From assembly GCF_002917095.1 (NCBI RefSeq), contig NZ_PQGA01000006.1:62001-126000 (forward strand): a DNA stretch of 64,000 nucleotides. Reading direction: 5' to 3'. Each line of letters starts with the position of its first letter. The first letter of the stretch is position 1. The position numbers and the translations under genes were made by a program. The stretch comes from Paraburkholderia eburnea. Its GTDB lineage: Bacteria > Pseudomonadota > Gammaproteobacteria > Burkholderiales > Burkholderiaceae. Shown here one piece after another: positions 9,683-18,528 of the stretch. A model generated the notes under the pieces. It was not told the origin of the DNA and made no database searches. It saw only the letters and a list, made by a program, of their open reading frames with translations.

Positions 9683-10417
9683 TCAGATGCGGGTCTGGTT
9701 CACGCGCTTCATCAGTTCCTCGGCGCTTTCCTTGCGCTCGCTGTAGCGATCGACCAGGTACGGACCGATATCGCGTGTCAGCAAGGTGAACTTCACCAGT
9801 TCTTCCATCACGTCCACGACGCGATCGAAGTAGGCCGAAGGCTTCATGCGACCGGTTTCGTCGAATTCCATGAACGCCTTGGCCACCGACGACTGGTTCG
9901 GGATGGTCAGCATGCGCATCCAGCGTCCCAGCACACGCATCTGGTTGACCGCGTTGAACGACTGCGAGCCGCCACTGACCTGCATTACCGCGAGCGTCTT
10001 GCCCTGCGTCGGCCGCACCGCCCCGACCGACAGCGGAATCCAGTCGATCTGCGCCTTCATGATGCCGGTCATCGCGCCGTGACGTTCCGGCGAGCACCAG
10101 ACCATGCCTTCGGACCACAACACCAGATCGCGCAACTCGGCCACCTTGGGGTGCGTGTCCGGCGCGTCATCCGGCAGCGGCAAGCCGCTTGGGTTGAACG
10201 TGCGAACCTCGGCGCCCATCGCCGTGAGCAGGCGCGCTGCCTCTTCGCTCAGCAAGCGGCTGAACGAGCGCTCGCGCAGCGATCCGTAGAGCAACAGGAT
10301 GCGCGGCGGGTGCGACGAGGCTTTGCTGGCCTGAAGGCGGTCGATATCGGGAACATGGAACAGCACCGGATCAACCTGCGGCAGCTCAGTCGTGAGGTCA
10401 GTTACCGGATCGGACAT
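9683..10417 (-). CDS. arsH: ArsH, NADPH-dependent FMN oxidoreductase for organoarsenicals
   Basis: The 244-residue flavodoxin-fold protein has the ArsH motifs [13 protein letters not shown] (FMN phosphate loop) and [20 protein letters not shown]. ArsH oxidises trivalent methylated or aromatic arsenicals in the cytoplasm using NADPH and FMN. I start at the ATG at 10417, which lies within the last codons of arsC; an ATG five codons further upstream is also in frame. It is the final gene of the ars operon. Confidence 0.9.
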   Translation of the reverse strand: MSDPVTDLTTELPQVDPVLFHVPDIDRLQASKASSHPPRILLLYGSLRERSFSRLLSEEAARLLTAMGAEVRTFNPSGLPLPDDAPDTHPKVAELRDLVLWSEGMVWCSPERHGAMTGIMKAQIDWIPLSVGAVRPTQGKTLAVMQVSGGSQSFNAVNQMRVLGRWMRMLTIPNQSSVAKAFMEFDETGRMKPSAYFDRVVDVMEELVKFTLLTRDIGPYLVDRYSERKESAEELMKRVNQTRI

Positions 10418-10832
10418 GCTTGCCCTCCGCATCGATGACTACTTCGCCGTCCTCCTTCGTGAATGCGCCGCGTTGCGGTTCGGGCAGGATCTCAAGCACC
10501 ACTTCCGACGGGCGGCAAAGGCGTACACCCCTCGACGTCACCACGAAGGGCCGGTTGATGAGAACCGGATGCGCCATCATCGCGTCGAGCAACTGATCGT
10601 CGGTCAGTGCCGGTTTGTCCAGCCGCAGTTCGGCGTAGGGCGTCCCCTTCTGGCGCAGCACGCCGCGCACGGTCAGTCCCGCTCGAGCGATAAGCTCGAC
10701 CAGTCTGTCGCGTGACGGCGGGGCCTTCAGGTATTCGATGACGATCGGTTCGATGCCTGCGTTGCGGATCATCGCGAGGGTGTTGCGCGATGTTCCGCAG
10801 TCCGGGTTGTGATAGATGGTGACTTCGCTCAT
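10398..10832 (-). CDS. arsC: Arsenate reductase, glutaredoxin-dependent
   Basis: The 144-residue protein of the ArsC/Spx superfamily has the catalytic cysteine at position 12 in [12 protein letters not shown] and the arginine-bearing motifs NRPFVVT and LCRPSE that bind arsenate. It reduces As(V) to As(III) with glutathione and glutaredoxin for export by the ACR3 pump encoded immediately upstream. Its 3' end overlaps arsH by about 20 bases. Confidence 0.93.
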   Translation of the reverse strand: MSEVTIYHNPDCGTSRNTLAMIRNAGIEPIVIEYLKAPPSRDRLVELIARAGLTVRGVLRQKGTPYAELRLDKPALTDDQLLDAMMAHPVLINRPFVVTSRGVRLCRPSEVVLEILPEPQRGAFTKEDGEVVIDAEGKHVRSGN

Positions 10833-10851
10833 TGCCTTGTTTCCGTAACGT

Positions 10852-11922
10852 TCAGGCGCACTCGTACCAGTTCTTCGAACTGTTGACGATACGCACCACG
10901 AGCAGCATGACCGGCACCTCGATCAGCACACCTACGACCGTCGCGAGCGCCGCGCCGGAGTTGAAACCGAACAGGCCGATTGCCGTGGCGACGGCCAGCT
11001 CGAAGAAGTTAGACGCGCCGATCAGAGCCGACGGACACGCGATATTGTGCTTCTCGCCGACTGCGCGATTGAGCCAGTACGCCAGCGCCGAGTTGAAGAA
11101 CACCTGGATCAGGATCGGCACGGCGAGCAGCGCGATCACGAGCGGCTGCTTGAGGATGGCCTCGCCCTGGAAGGCGAACAGCAGCACCAGCGTGGCGAGC
11201 AGCGCCGCGATCGACCAGGGGCCGATCTTCGCCATTGCCACTTCGAATGCCGGCTCGCCACGTGAGCGCAGCATCTTGCGAAGAATCTGCGCGAGGATCA
11301 CCGGAATCACGATGTAGAGCACGACCGACGTGAGTAACGTCGCCCACGGCACCGTGATTGCCGAGATGCCAAGCAGCAGACCGACAAGCGGTGCGAACGC
11401 GACCACCATGATGCTGTCGTTGAGCGCGACCTGCGAGAGCGTAAAGAGCGGATCGCCTCCCGTCAGGCGGCTCCAGACGAACACCATCGCCGTGCAAGGC
11501 GCGGCAGCCAGCAGGATCAGCCCGGCCACATAGCTGTCGAGCTGCGCGGCGGGCAGCATCGGCGCAAACAGGTGCTTGACGAAGAGCCACGCGAGCAACG
11601 CCATCGTGAAAGGCTTGACCAACCAGTTGACCACGAGCGTGACGCCGATGCCCTTGATGTGCTGACGCACTTCATGCAACGCCCGGAAATCGACCTTCAC
11701 GAGCATCGGGATAATCATTACCCAAATGAGCAGGCCAACCGGAAGATTGACCTGGGCGTACTCCATGCGCCCGATCGCCTGAAAGACGCCGGGCAGCGCC
11801 TGGCCGAGCACGATGCCGACGACAATGCACAGCGCGACCCAGACGCTCAGATATCGCTCGAAGAAGCTGATGGCCGGTTTGGATGCGCTCTTGTGCGTGG
11901 CGGCGATGTGCGGAATGTTCAT
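10852..11922 (-). CDS. acr3: Arsenite efflux permease, ACR3 family
   Basis: The 356-residue ten-helix membrane protein contains the ACR3 signature AAPCTAMVFVWSRLTGG, whose cysteine is essential for arsenite transport. It also has the conserved glutamate in the last helix (GVLIEVPVMLL). It is the secondary As(III) exporter and is unrelated to the ArsB family. It lies 37 bases downstream of arsR and 19 bases before arsC in the same operon. Confidence 0.93.
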   Translation of the reverse strand: MNIPHIAATHKSASKPAISFFERYLSVWVALCIVVGIVLGQALPGVFQAIGRMEYAQVNLPVGLLIWVMIIPMLVKVDFRALHEVRQHIKGIGVTLVVNWLVKPFTMALLAWLFVKHLFAPMLPAAQLDSYVAGLILLAAAPCTAMVFVWSRLTGGDPLFTLSQVALNDSIMVVAFAPLVGLLLGISAITVPWATLLTSVVLYIVIPVILAQILRKMLRSRGEPAFEVAMAKIGPWSIAALLATLVLLFAFQGEAILKQPLVIALLAVPILIQVFFNSALAYWLNRAVGEKHNIACPSALIGASNFFELAVATAIGLFGFNSGAALATVVGVLIEVPVMLLVVRIVNSSKNWYECA

Positions 11923-11959
11923 GAAGTCGTTCAGCTTTGCTGGATCTCGTCGATCTTCG

Positions 11960-12283
11960 TCAGCATTGGCAGGAATCCGCCCGCGGTGTGAGGCACGATT
12001 GCCCCTGGCAGCAGTTCTCGGTCAGAAAGCCGATGACGGCATTCATCTGCTCGTAGGCGGCTCGATAGATCAGGCTGCGCCCGTCGCGTTCCTGCGTGAC
12101 AAGCCCGGCGTGCATCAACTCCTTCAGGTGAAAAGAGAGCGTTGCATTGGGCAGATCCAGCTGCGTGGCGATGGCGCCGGGCGTCAGTCCGGCTGGCCCG
12201 GCGACGACGAACATGCGAAACACGCGCAGGCGCACTTCGTGGGCAAGCGCCGCAAGGGCGCGAATGACGTCTTTCTCTTCCAT
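11960..12283 (-). CDS. arsR: Arsenic-responsive repressor ArsR
   Basis: The 107-residue winged-helix repressor has a recognition helix around ATLSFHLKELMHAGLV. The classic CVCDL arsenic site in that helix is absent. Five cysteines sit at the C-terminus instead (Cys91, Cys92, Cys97, Cys105, Cys107 in ENCCQGQSC...CQC), which is a likely As(III) site. It is the first gene of arsR-acr3-arsC-arsH. The operator at 12288-12308 ends four bases before its ATG, so bound repressor would cover the ribosome-binding region. Confidence 0.9.
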   Translation of the reverse strand: MEEKDVIRALAALAHEVRLRVFRMFVVAGPAGLTPGAIATQLDLPNATLSFHLKELMHAGLVTQERDGRSLIYRAAYEQMNAVIGFLTENCCQGQSCLTPRADSCQC

Positions 12284-12287
12284 ATTT

Positions 12288-12308
12288 CCAATATATTCGA
12301 AATATTGG
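12288..12308. promoter_or_regulatory. ArsR operator
   Basis: A perfect 7-bp inverted repeat CCAATAT (12288-12294) / ATATTGG (12302-12308) with a 7-base spacer sits directly upstream of arsR. Its position and AT-rich arms fit an ArsR/SmtB-family operator controlling the ars operon. Confidence 0.75.
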
Positions 12309-12432
12309 CTGGCAGCAAGAGAAACCCCGCTGCTTCTCGATGGCGATCGCGATCACGGCATCGTGAAGGCTTCAGGGCTGGAGGTGGGAATCTAGTCAGC
12401 GGAGCGGCCAAACAAGCATTTCCACGATGCCT

Positions 12433-12452
12433 GGCAGGTCTATCGACCTGCC
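12433..12452. terminator. Hairpin between the rhodanese gene and the ars promoter
   Basis: GGCAGGTC-TATC-GACCTGCC is an 8-bp perfect stem 17 bases beyond the rhodanese stop codon. The TTTT follows on the plus-strand side, so as an intrinsic terminator it fits plus-strand transcripts better. For the minus-strand operon it may act as a 3' stabiliser or a weak terminator. Confidence 0.5.
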
Positions 12453-12468
12453 TTTTCCAGCAGGCACA

Positions 12469-13377
12469 TCATCGCGTGACCACGAGCGGCAACGCCGGAT
12501 CGGCGGCCCATTCCTGCAAGGAACCGTCGTAGATCGACACCGCATCGCGCCCCGTCAGCGTGAGCGCGAGCGCGTCCGCCGCAGCGGAGATGCCGCCGCC
12601 GCAGTAGACGCAGAGCGGCCCGCCCGACGCCAGCGAATCGAGCGCTTCCCGCAGCGCGGGCGTCGGCGCATAGCGCCCGGTCGCGTCGAACAGATTGCGC
12701 GCAGGCACGTTCAGACTGCCGGGAATATGCCCACGCCGGGCGTAGCGGCTTGCCGCCTTGCCCGTGAACATATCCGCCGAGAGCGCGCAAACGAGCGTGG
12801 CGCGCGTATTACCCGCGACGATCGCTTCGACGTCGGCGCGATCGGCCCACATGCCGGGGCGCTCGCGCACCTCGATGCCCTCGCCCTTCTCCTCGCGTCC
12901 TTGGCTCATGGCGCGTGGAGGCCCGCTCTCGACAGGCAGACCGGCCTCGCGCCACACGCGCCAGCCGCCGTCGAGCACCCTGGCCTCGATGCCGATCCAG
13001 CGCAGCATCCACCAGAGCCGCGCGGCCCAGAAACCATCGGAACGGTCGTAAATCACCACGCGCGAAGCCGGACCGACGCCAAGCGCCGCGAGTCCGCGCG
13101 CGAGCCGCTCCGGCGCAGGCCGCACAAATGAGAGCGCCTCGTGCGGCGCGCTCAGCGCGGCGCTCAGATCGGCATGACGCGCGCCCGGCACACGCTGCGC
13201 GAGCCAGCCGTCGTAGCCGCTCGCGACCCGATAATCGCCGTCGAATCTAGGCGAAGGCAGTTCCACCTGGGCATCCAGCACGACGAGTTCCGGCTCGCCA
13301 AGGCGCGCGGCAAGCTCGGCCGCCTCGATCAGGATGCGGGCGCGGCGCGCCGCATCGTCGTCATGTTCGTCGCTCAT
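12469..13377 (-). CDS. Two-domain rhodanese (sulfurtransferase)
   Basis: The 302-residue SseA/TST-type protein has an inactive N-terminal rhodanese domain (VVLDAQVELPSP..., residues about 25-150) and an active C-terminal domain with catalytic Cys259 in CVYCGGGISA. It would transfer sulfane sulfur from thiosulfate or mercaptopyruvate to a thiol or enzyme acceptor. The start ATG at 13377 overlaps the kinase stop codon (ATGA), so it is translationally coupled as the last gene of the five-gene operon. That suggests sulfur transfer or sulfur salvage in the pathway served by the operon. Confidence 0.85.
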   Translation of the reverse strand: MSDEHDDDAARRARILIEAAELAARLGEPELVVLDAQVELPSPRFDGDYRVASGYDGWLAQRVPGARHADLSAALSAPHEALSFVRPAPERLARGLAALGVGPASRVVIYDRSDGFWAARLWWMLRWIGIEARVLDGGWRVWREAGLPVESGPPRAMSQGREEKGEGIEVRERPGMWADRADVEAIVAGNTRATLVCALSADMFTGKAASRYARRGHIPGSLNVPARNLFDATGRYAPTPALREALDSLASGGPLCVYCGGGISAAADALALTLTGRDAVSIYDGSLQEWAADPALPLVVTR

Positions 13378-14537
13378 GTCTTGCCCTCTTTGCGGCGGCG
13401 CGCGCGCAACCATTCGAGCAGCCGTTGCCCGTCGTCCTGCGCGAACCAGCGGGCATGTCCCAGAAGATAGCCGTCGTAGGCGGCCGCGACGCCCGCCTCG
13501 TCGCCAAGAATGTCGTCGAAGTACTCGACTTCGAGCAGCGCGAATTCCGTATGCACGATCGGCAGCAGTGCGATCAGCGCTTCGTGTTCGGCGTCGTTCA
13601 AGGGTGCGAGCGATTCGTAACCGTCGAGCAGCGCGGCGATATGCTCGTACTGCACCGTGCAGGCCGCCGGGGCGGCCAGCCAGTCGATGGCATTGCGCTC
13701 GATGGCGAGTGCGACGTCGTAGACCGCGCAGGTACGATCGGCCAGGCCGAAATCGAGCACGGCGCGCACCTGGGCGCCCGGCGTCGCGTCGGTCCACAGC
13801 AGGTTCGAGGCGTGCCAGTCGCCATGCGTCCAGAGCGGACGCAGTTCGGGCAACAAGGGCACGAGGCGCGCGTGAGCGGGCGCGATGACCTCGGCGATAT
13901 CGGCGCGCCAGTCGTGCGGCGCCAGCGAGCGGGCAAGACCCGGCTGCGCCTGCACCCACTGCTCGAGCGCGGGTTCGAGCGACGGCGAATTGAGCACGCG
14001 AAAGCTCGACAGGAGCGGCTGCAACGCGCGCGCGGGCGCGTCGTAATCCGCCGCCGCCAGATGCAGGCGCGCCAGCGTGCGGCCCGCCGACCACGCGTGG
14101 CTCGCGTGAAAGAACGGCTTCCACGACATCACGCCGCGATAGGCATCCATGCCCGGCGCCGCCGCGTGAACTTCCCAGGTCCAGTCGTCGCGCGTGATCG
14201 CGGTGCGGCCCGCGCGATCCGCCAGCACGTCGGCGACCGGCAAGCCGCGGCTGCGCAAATGGGCGATGAACGCATGTTCCTCGCCCAGTCCGGCTGCGCT
14301 GCGCAGGCGGGCGTGATGGCGCTTCACGAACCACGCGCGCCCGTCGAGCGTATGCGCGAGCACCGCCGACGAAAACGGCCGCGGGCTGTGCCACGCGATT
14401 TTCGCGAGCGGCGCGAGGCCCGCGTAGTCCGCCAGCAGGCGCTCGACTTCCTCGCGCGTGATGAGCGGCCAGTCGCGTTCGGCTTTCTCGCCGTCGACCG
14501 TGAATTGCGGCGCGGCGTGTGGCGTATCGTGGTTCAT
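13374..14537 (-). CDS. APH-fold small-molecule kinase
   Basis: The 387-residue protein of the aminoglycoside phosphotransferase/choline kinase fold has the invariant lysine in WFVKRHH (Lys72), the catalytic loop THGDWHASNLLW (HGDWHASN, 238-245) and the metal-binding DFG at 262-264. Related enzymes phosphorylate thiamine (ThiK), choline, methylthioribose or antibiotics. Its ATG overlaps the PnuC-family stop by one base and its own stop overlaps the rhodanese start. Fixed coupling to a PnuC-type facilitator suggests that it traps the imported compound by phosphorylation. The substrate is not known; thiamine or a precursor is a reasonable guess. Confidence 0.75.
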   Translation of the reverse strand: MNHDTPHAAPQFTVDGEKAERDWPLITREEVERLLADYAGLAPLAKIAWHSPRPFSSAVLAHTLDGRAWFVKRHHARLRSAAGLGEEHAFIAHLRSRGLPVADVLADRAGRTAITRDDWTWEVHAAAPGMDAYRGVMSWKPFFHASHAWSAGRTLARLHLAAADYDAPARALQPLLSSFRVLNSPSLEPALEQWVQAQPGLARSLAPHDWRADIAEVIAPAHARLVPLLPELRPLWTHGDWHASNLLWTDATPGAQVRAVLDFGLADRTCAVYDVALAIERNAIDWLAAPAACTVQYEHIAALLDGYESLAPLNDAEHEALIALLPIVHTEFALLEVEYFDDILGDEAGVAAAYDGYLLGHARWFAQDDGQRLLEWLRARRRKEGKT

Positions 14538-15160
14538 CAGACGCGGCTCTCGGAGGCAGCATGAGGCGCATCCACGCGGGATGCACGCAGCGCGTTCGAC
14601 CAGTCGCGCCAGCCGAGCGCCGCGAGCACCAGAAACAGCGCGTACAGCCCAGATGTGAGGTACAGCCCCTTGAAGACGAACATGCCGACGTAGATCACAT
14701 CGACGACGATCCAGAGCGCCCACGACGCGATATAGCGCCGCCCGGTCCAGTATTGCGCGACGAGGCTGAAGGCGGTCAGCGAAGCATCCACCCACGGCAG
14801 CGCGGCGTCGGTGAAATGGGCCATCGCCGCGCCGAGCAGCACGCTCACGACCACGGCGGCGAGCAGGTCCGGAACGAGCCGCGCGAACGGCACGCCGCCC
14901 ACCGGCACGACGGGCCGCGCGTCCTCGCGCTGCTGCCCCGCAACGTGGCGCTGCGCGTACCAGCGCTGCCAGCCGTAGAGCTGGAGCACGGCGAAGGCAC
15001 CCTGCAGGAGCGCGTCGGAATACAGCCTGGCGTCGAAGAAGATCCAGCCATAGAGCGCGACCGAGGCCAGCCCGATCGGCCAGCACAGCATCTTGCGACG
15101 CGCCGTGAGCCAGATCGCAAGTGCGCTGACGATAACGCCGACGATTTCGAGTGGAGACAT
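14537..15160 (-). CDS. PnuC-family vitamin/nucleoside transporter
   Basis: The 207-residue membrane protein has the PnuC pattern: the LYGWQRW tryptophan motif early, and later YIASWALWIVVDVIYVGMF and KGLYLTSGLYALFLVLAALG. PnuC proteins are facilitators for nicotinamide riboside (PnuC), thiamine (PnuT) or riboflavin (PnuX), and uptake depends on phosphorylation in the cytoplasm. The partner kinase is the next gene, coupled by TGATG at 14535-14539. No NAD-salvage gene is nearby and I saw no TPP, FMN or NAD riboswitch upstream of the operon, so the ligand remains open. Confidence 0.8.
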   Translation of the reverse strand: MSPLEIVGVIVSALAIWLTARRKMLCWPIGLASVALYGWIFFDARLYSDALLQGAFAVLQLYGWQRWYAQRHVAGQQREDARPVVPVGGVPFARLVPDLLAAVVVSVLLGAAMAHFTDAALPWVDASLTAFSLVAQYWTGRRYIASWALWIVVDVIYVGMFVFKGLYLTSGLYALFLVLAALGWRDWSNALRASRVDAPHAASESRV

Positions 15161-15220
15161 GATGGGTAAAAGATTTCCTTGTTGCCTTGTTGTTTTGAGG
15201 CTGCCACCGGGTCGCGCGAT

Positions 15221-16144
15221 TTATCGGCCCGAATCGTCGGGCAAAAACGCATTGGTGAACGCGTGTGCGCTCTGCGCTGCGTCGCGCAGCACGCCATGAT
15301 CCTTGAGCCATTGCGCGTACGGATGCAGGAGCGCTTCGCGCTGCACGCCCCATTCCCCCGCGTGCGTCCATGTCGTGGCGATGAGCGGCAATGAGCGCGC
15401 CAGCAGCGCACGCGGAAAATAGGGAATCACACGTTCGAGCGACGGCAAGGCGCACGCAGGCTCCTGCACAACCGCGAGATAACCGCGTCGCGCCGCCGCC
15501 AGAAAACCGCGCACGATTTCGCCGCGCGTCTCCAGCGTGTCCTCGTGCGCGCCGAGCAGGTAACTATGATAGGCGGGCGCGCCGATTTCATCGACCGGCC
15601 AGATACGGCGCTGCGCATCGGGCACACCCGTTTGCAGCAGTGTGTCCCACGCCCAGTAACTGCCGAACGAAGCATCGGCCTCGCCATCGACAAAGCTCTC
15701 CGGCGGCAGTTCGCGCACGCCGCTATCGACGATCGTGACGGCGTCCGGGTCGCCGCCGTCATGCGCTACCAGGTGACGCACCATCGCGAGACCACGCGGC
15801 GTCGGGTTCAGCGCGAGGCGGCGGCCCGCCAGGTCGCGCGGACGCTCGATACCCGTTGCGGCCACGGTCTGGATCGTCTCCAGCGCGCGGTGGTTGACCG
15901 CCGCAATGCCGACGAGCGGCCGGCCAGCCTCGCGCTGTACGAACAGGCGATTGCTGGGAAACACGCCAAAGTCCACCTCGTGCCGGGCGAGATGCGCGAG
16001 CGCGTCGCCGCGCGCCGGATCGGGCACGACGATCTCCACGTCGAGCCCCGCTTGCGCAAACCAGCCTTCGTCGCGCGCGACGTAGAAGCCCGCGGCATTG
16101 GTCCACGGATGAAAGTATTCGAGCATCAGGGTGATTCGGGTCAT
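15221..16144 (-). CDS. NMT1/THI5-like substrate-binding-fold protein without signal peptide
   Basis: The 307-residue protein has the periplasmic-binding-protein fold of the NMT1/THI5 family (MLEYFHPWTNAAGFYVARDEGWF, VDFGVFPSN, DLAGRRLALNPTPRG). It starts at the ATG at 16144 behind GGAG and goes straight into the first beta strand, with no signal peptide or lipobox. Fungal Thi5 is a cytosolic HMP-P synthase, but the Lys and His it needs in its LKAMIH segment appear as other residues here (GVFPSNR) and I do not see its cysteine-rich motif. No ABC permease or ATPase is adjacent. It may be a cytosolic binding protein or an unrecognised enzyme. Confidence 0.7.
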   Translation of the reverse strand: MTRITLMLEYFHPWTNAAGFYVARDEGWFAQAGLDVEIVVPDPARGDALAHLARHEVDFGVFPSNRLFVQREAGRPLVGIAAVNHRALETIQTVAATGIERPRDLAGRRLALNPTPRGLAMVRHLVAHDGGDPDAVTIVDSGVRELPPESFVDGEADASFGSYWAWDTLLQTGVPDAQRRIWPVDEIGAPAYHSYLLGAHEDTLETRGEIVRGFLAAARRGYLAVVQEPACALPSLERVIPYFPRALLARSLPLIATTWTHAGEWGVQREALLHPYAQWLKDHGVLRDAAQSAHAFTNAFLPDDSGR

Positions 16145-16177
16145 GCAGTTTCTCTCCACGGTCAGGCGCCGCCGCGC

Positions 16178-18436
16178 TCAGAAGTCGTAAGTCACGGACA
16201 GGCGCGCCGTGCGCGGCGCCCCAAGGAACAGATAGGCGTCGCCCTGCTGCTCGCCCGCATCGCGCCAGTAGTAGCGGTTAAAGAGGTTGTCGACCCACAG
16301 CCGCACGACGGTGCGGTGGCCGCCGATCTTCGTCGTATAGCGCGCGCCCGCGTTGACCACGATCCAGCCCGGCACGCGCGCGGTGCCCTCCTCGTTGGCG
16401 TTGCGGCTCGAACTGTATTCAAGGCCGCCCAGCAGATCGAAACCCGCCAGTCCCGGCACCGACCAGTCCGCGTTGAGCGCCGCATGCAGCGCCGGCACGT
16501 TGATGACCTGATGGCCTTCGTAAGCGGGCGTGCCCGAATCGTAGGCGCGCGCGCGGATGGCGGCGACGCTGGCCGTCACCGAAACGCGTTCGCTCACGCG
16601 CCCCGATGCCGACAGCTCGACGCCGTCGTGACGCTCCGTGCCGTGTTGCACGAAGGTATAGCCCGACTCCGACGCATCCGGCTGCGCATATTCGAACGGC
16701 TTGGTGATCGAGAACACGGCCGCCGTGAGGCTCAGCCGGTTGGCCCAGTCGTACTTCGCGCCGATTTCGTACTGATGCGACTCGACGGGCGGCAGGAACG
16801 AATAGGCATTGCTCGCCCGCACCGGAGCCTGATCGCCCAGCGAAAGATCCTTGCTGTACGAGGCATAGAGCGACAACGGCGCGACCGGCTTGTAGACGAG
16901 CGCGATCTGCGGCAGCAGCGCCGATTTGTCGGTGCCGCTTTCGGGACCCTCCTGGCTCGTCCACGACTTCTGGCGCAGGAACACCGCACGGCCACCCGCC
17001 AGCACCTCCCAGTGCTCGCCCAGACTCACGCGGTCGGTAGCGAACAGCGAATACTGCCAGGCGTCGAGCTGCGGATACGACACGCTCGGCGAATTGGGCG
17101 ACGGCGAGAATTCGAGGTCGGGGCCATAGATGTTTTCGCTGCCCACGTAGTCGTAGACGGCATCGGACAGATGCACCACGCGATGCAGCGCGCTCGTGCC
17201 GAACAGCACGTCATGACGCAGCGCGCCGGTCGTGAACTTGCCGTCGACGGCGGCGCGCATCTCGTCGTTGCGGCGGTATTCGCCGGGGCTGCGATAGTCG
17301 TAGACGTCGTAGTCGCCATTCGCGCCGAAGAAGTACGGCGAGGTATTGCCCGCGCTGCAGCTTGCCGCGTAATAGCAGCCGTACACGAAGGCGACGTTAT
17401 CGTCGATCATCGTGCGGCTGCGCCCGGCCGCTACATACGCGCGCCAGTTATCGTTGAACGCGTAGTCGAAGCGGCCGTTGATGTTGAGCGCTTCCGTGGT
17501 CACGGGCTTGGCCCACGATTGCGCGCCCAGCAGCTTCGACGACGACACCGCCGCAGGCACCACGGTGCCCCCCAGCAATTGATAGCCCGACGCCGAACGC
17601 TGGATCCACTGCTGGAATTCCGCGTTCAGTTGCAGACTCGCGCGCGGATCGATATTCCAGTCCGCCGCAATCGAGCCGAAACTGCGGCGGCCGTTGGTGC
17701 CGTCGATATACGAGTGCATGTTTTCTTTCGCGGCATTCACGCGCAGCCCGAACTGGTCGTCGGGACCGAAGCGCCGCCCCAGATCGACCGCCGCCGATGT
17801 CGAGCCGCGGCTATCGACGCCCGCCGTGACGCTCGCCACGTTCTCGGGCCGCTTGCTCACGTAATTGACCACGCCGCCCGGCGCGATCACGCCGCTATCG
17901 ATACCCGCGAGACCCTTGAGAATCTCCACGCGCTCCTTGTTTTCCAGCGCGACGTTCTGCTCGCCCGTGAGGGTGAGACCGTCGAGGCGATAAGCGCTGG
18001 CCGGATCGAGCGCGAACCCGCGAATCGAAAAACCTTCGTAGTAGCCGACCGGCGCGTAGTCGTTGTTCACCGATGCGTCGTTGCGCACCACGTCGCTCAG
18101 GCGTTTGGCCTGCTGGTCGTCGAGCTGCGCGCGCGTAACGACGGTGATCGAAGCGGGCGTATCGTGCAGCGAAGCGTTGTCGTAACCGGCGACCGAGGCC
18201 GTGCGCGCACGCCATCCGTTGCCGTTGGTGCCGTTGACCGTGACGGTTGGCAACACCTGGGCGTCGCTCGCCGCCGTTGAAGATGCGGCCTGTTCCTGCG
18301 CCATCGCAAGCGAATGAACCGCCATGAAGCTCAAACCCAGACCCAGACCTACACCCAGTCCCACCGGACGCGCGAGTGTGCGCGCCATGACACGCGGTGC
18401 AAAAGCGCCGCGCGTTCCCCCCGACAATCTTTTCAT
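16178..18436 (-). CDS. TonB-dependent outer-membrane receptor
   Basis: This 752-residue receptor has a long signal sequence (to about residue 46, ending MAQEQA), a plug domain (SITVVTRAQLDDQQAKRLSDV, IDSGVIAPGGVVNYVSKRP) and a 22-strand barrel ending in the C-terminal aromatic signature LSVTYDF. It resembles siderophore receptors of the FhuA/FpvA class. However, it heads an operon with a PnuC-type transporter and a kinase and has no siderophore genes beside it, so it may import another scarce compound. The next gene starts 33 bases downstream. A divergent LysR gene shares its promoter region. Confidence 0.88.
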   Translation of the reverse strand: MKRLSGGTRGAFAPRVMARTLARPVGLGVGLGLGLSFMAVHSLAMAQEQAASSTAASDAQVLPTVTVNGTNGNGWRARTASVAGYDNASLHDTPASITVVTRAQLDDQQAKRLSDVVRNDASVNNDYAPVGYYEGFSIRGFALDPASAYRLDGLTLTGEQNVALENKERVEILKGLAGIDSGVIAPGGVVNYVSKRPENVASVTAGVDSRGSTSAAVDLGRRFGPDDQFGLRVNAAKENMHSYIDGTNGRRSFGSIAADWNIDPRASLQLNAEFQQWIQRSASGYQLLGGTVVPAAVSSSKLLGAQSWAKPVTTEALNINGRFDYAFNDNWRAYVAAGRSRTMIDDNVAFVYGCYYAASCSAGNTSPYFFGANGDYDVYDYRSPGEYRRNDEMRAAVDGKFTTGALRHDVLFGTSALHRVVHLSDAVYDYVGSENIYGPDLEFSPSPNSPSVSYPQLDAWQYSLFATDRVSLGEHWEVLAGGRAVFLRQKSWTSQEGPESGTDKSALLPQIALVYKPVAPLSLYASYSKDLSLGDQAPVRASNAYSFLPPVESHQYEIGAKYDWANRLSLTAAVFSITKPFEYAQPDASESGYTFVQHGTERHDGVELSASGRVSERVSVTASVAAIRARAYDSGTPAYEGHQVINVPALHAALNADWSVPGLAGFDLLGGLEYSSSRNANEEGTARVPGWIVVNAGARYTTKIGGHRTVVRLWVDNLFNRYYWRDAGEQQGDAYLFLGAPRTARLSVTYDF

Positions 18437-18491
18437 GTATTACCTGCAAGTCAATCCGCCCTTGAACGAGCGACGGTACCGTTGCGTTGAC

Positions 18492-18528
18492 ACGTATTTA
18501 AATGCGTCCGCATACGGCTATTCGAATA
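18492..18528. promoter_or_regulatory. Palindromes in the LysR / TonB-receptor divergent promoter
   Basis: ACGTATTTAAATGCGT (18492-18507, 14 of 16 bases palindromic) and TATTCGAATA (18519-18528, perfect) lie between the receptor gene and the LysR gene. LysR-type regulators commonly bind such T-N11-A dyads between divergent genes. No THI box or other riboswitch pattern was found in 18437-18667. Confidence 0.5.

Noticed and set aside
13378..14586. Upstream extension of the rhodanese frame
   Set aside because: This part overlaps the kinase gene, which has intact kinase motifs, and the extension itself is Arg/Ala-rich.
15545..18280. A 911-codon open frame antisense to the TonB receptor and binding-protein genes
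   Set aside because: Its translation is Arg/Ala/His-rich without any domain. It mirrors the high-GC third-codon bias of the real genes on the other strand.
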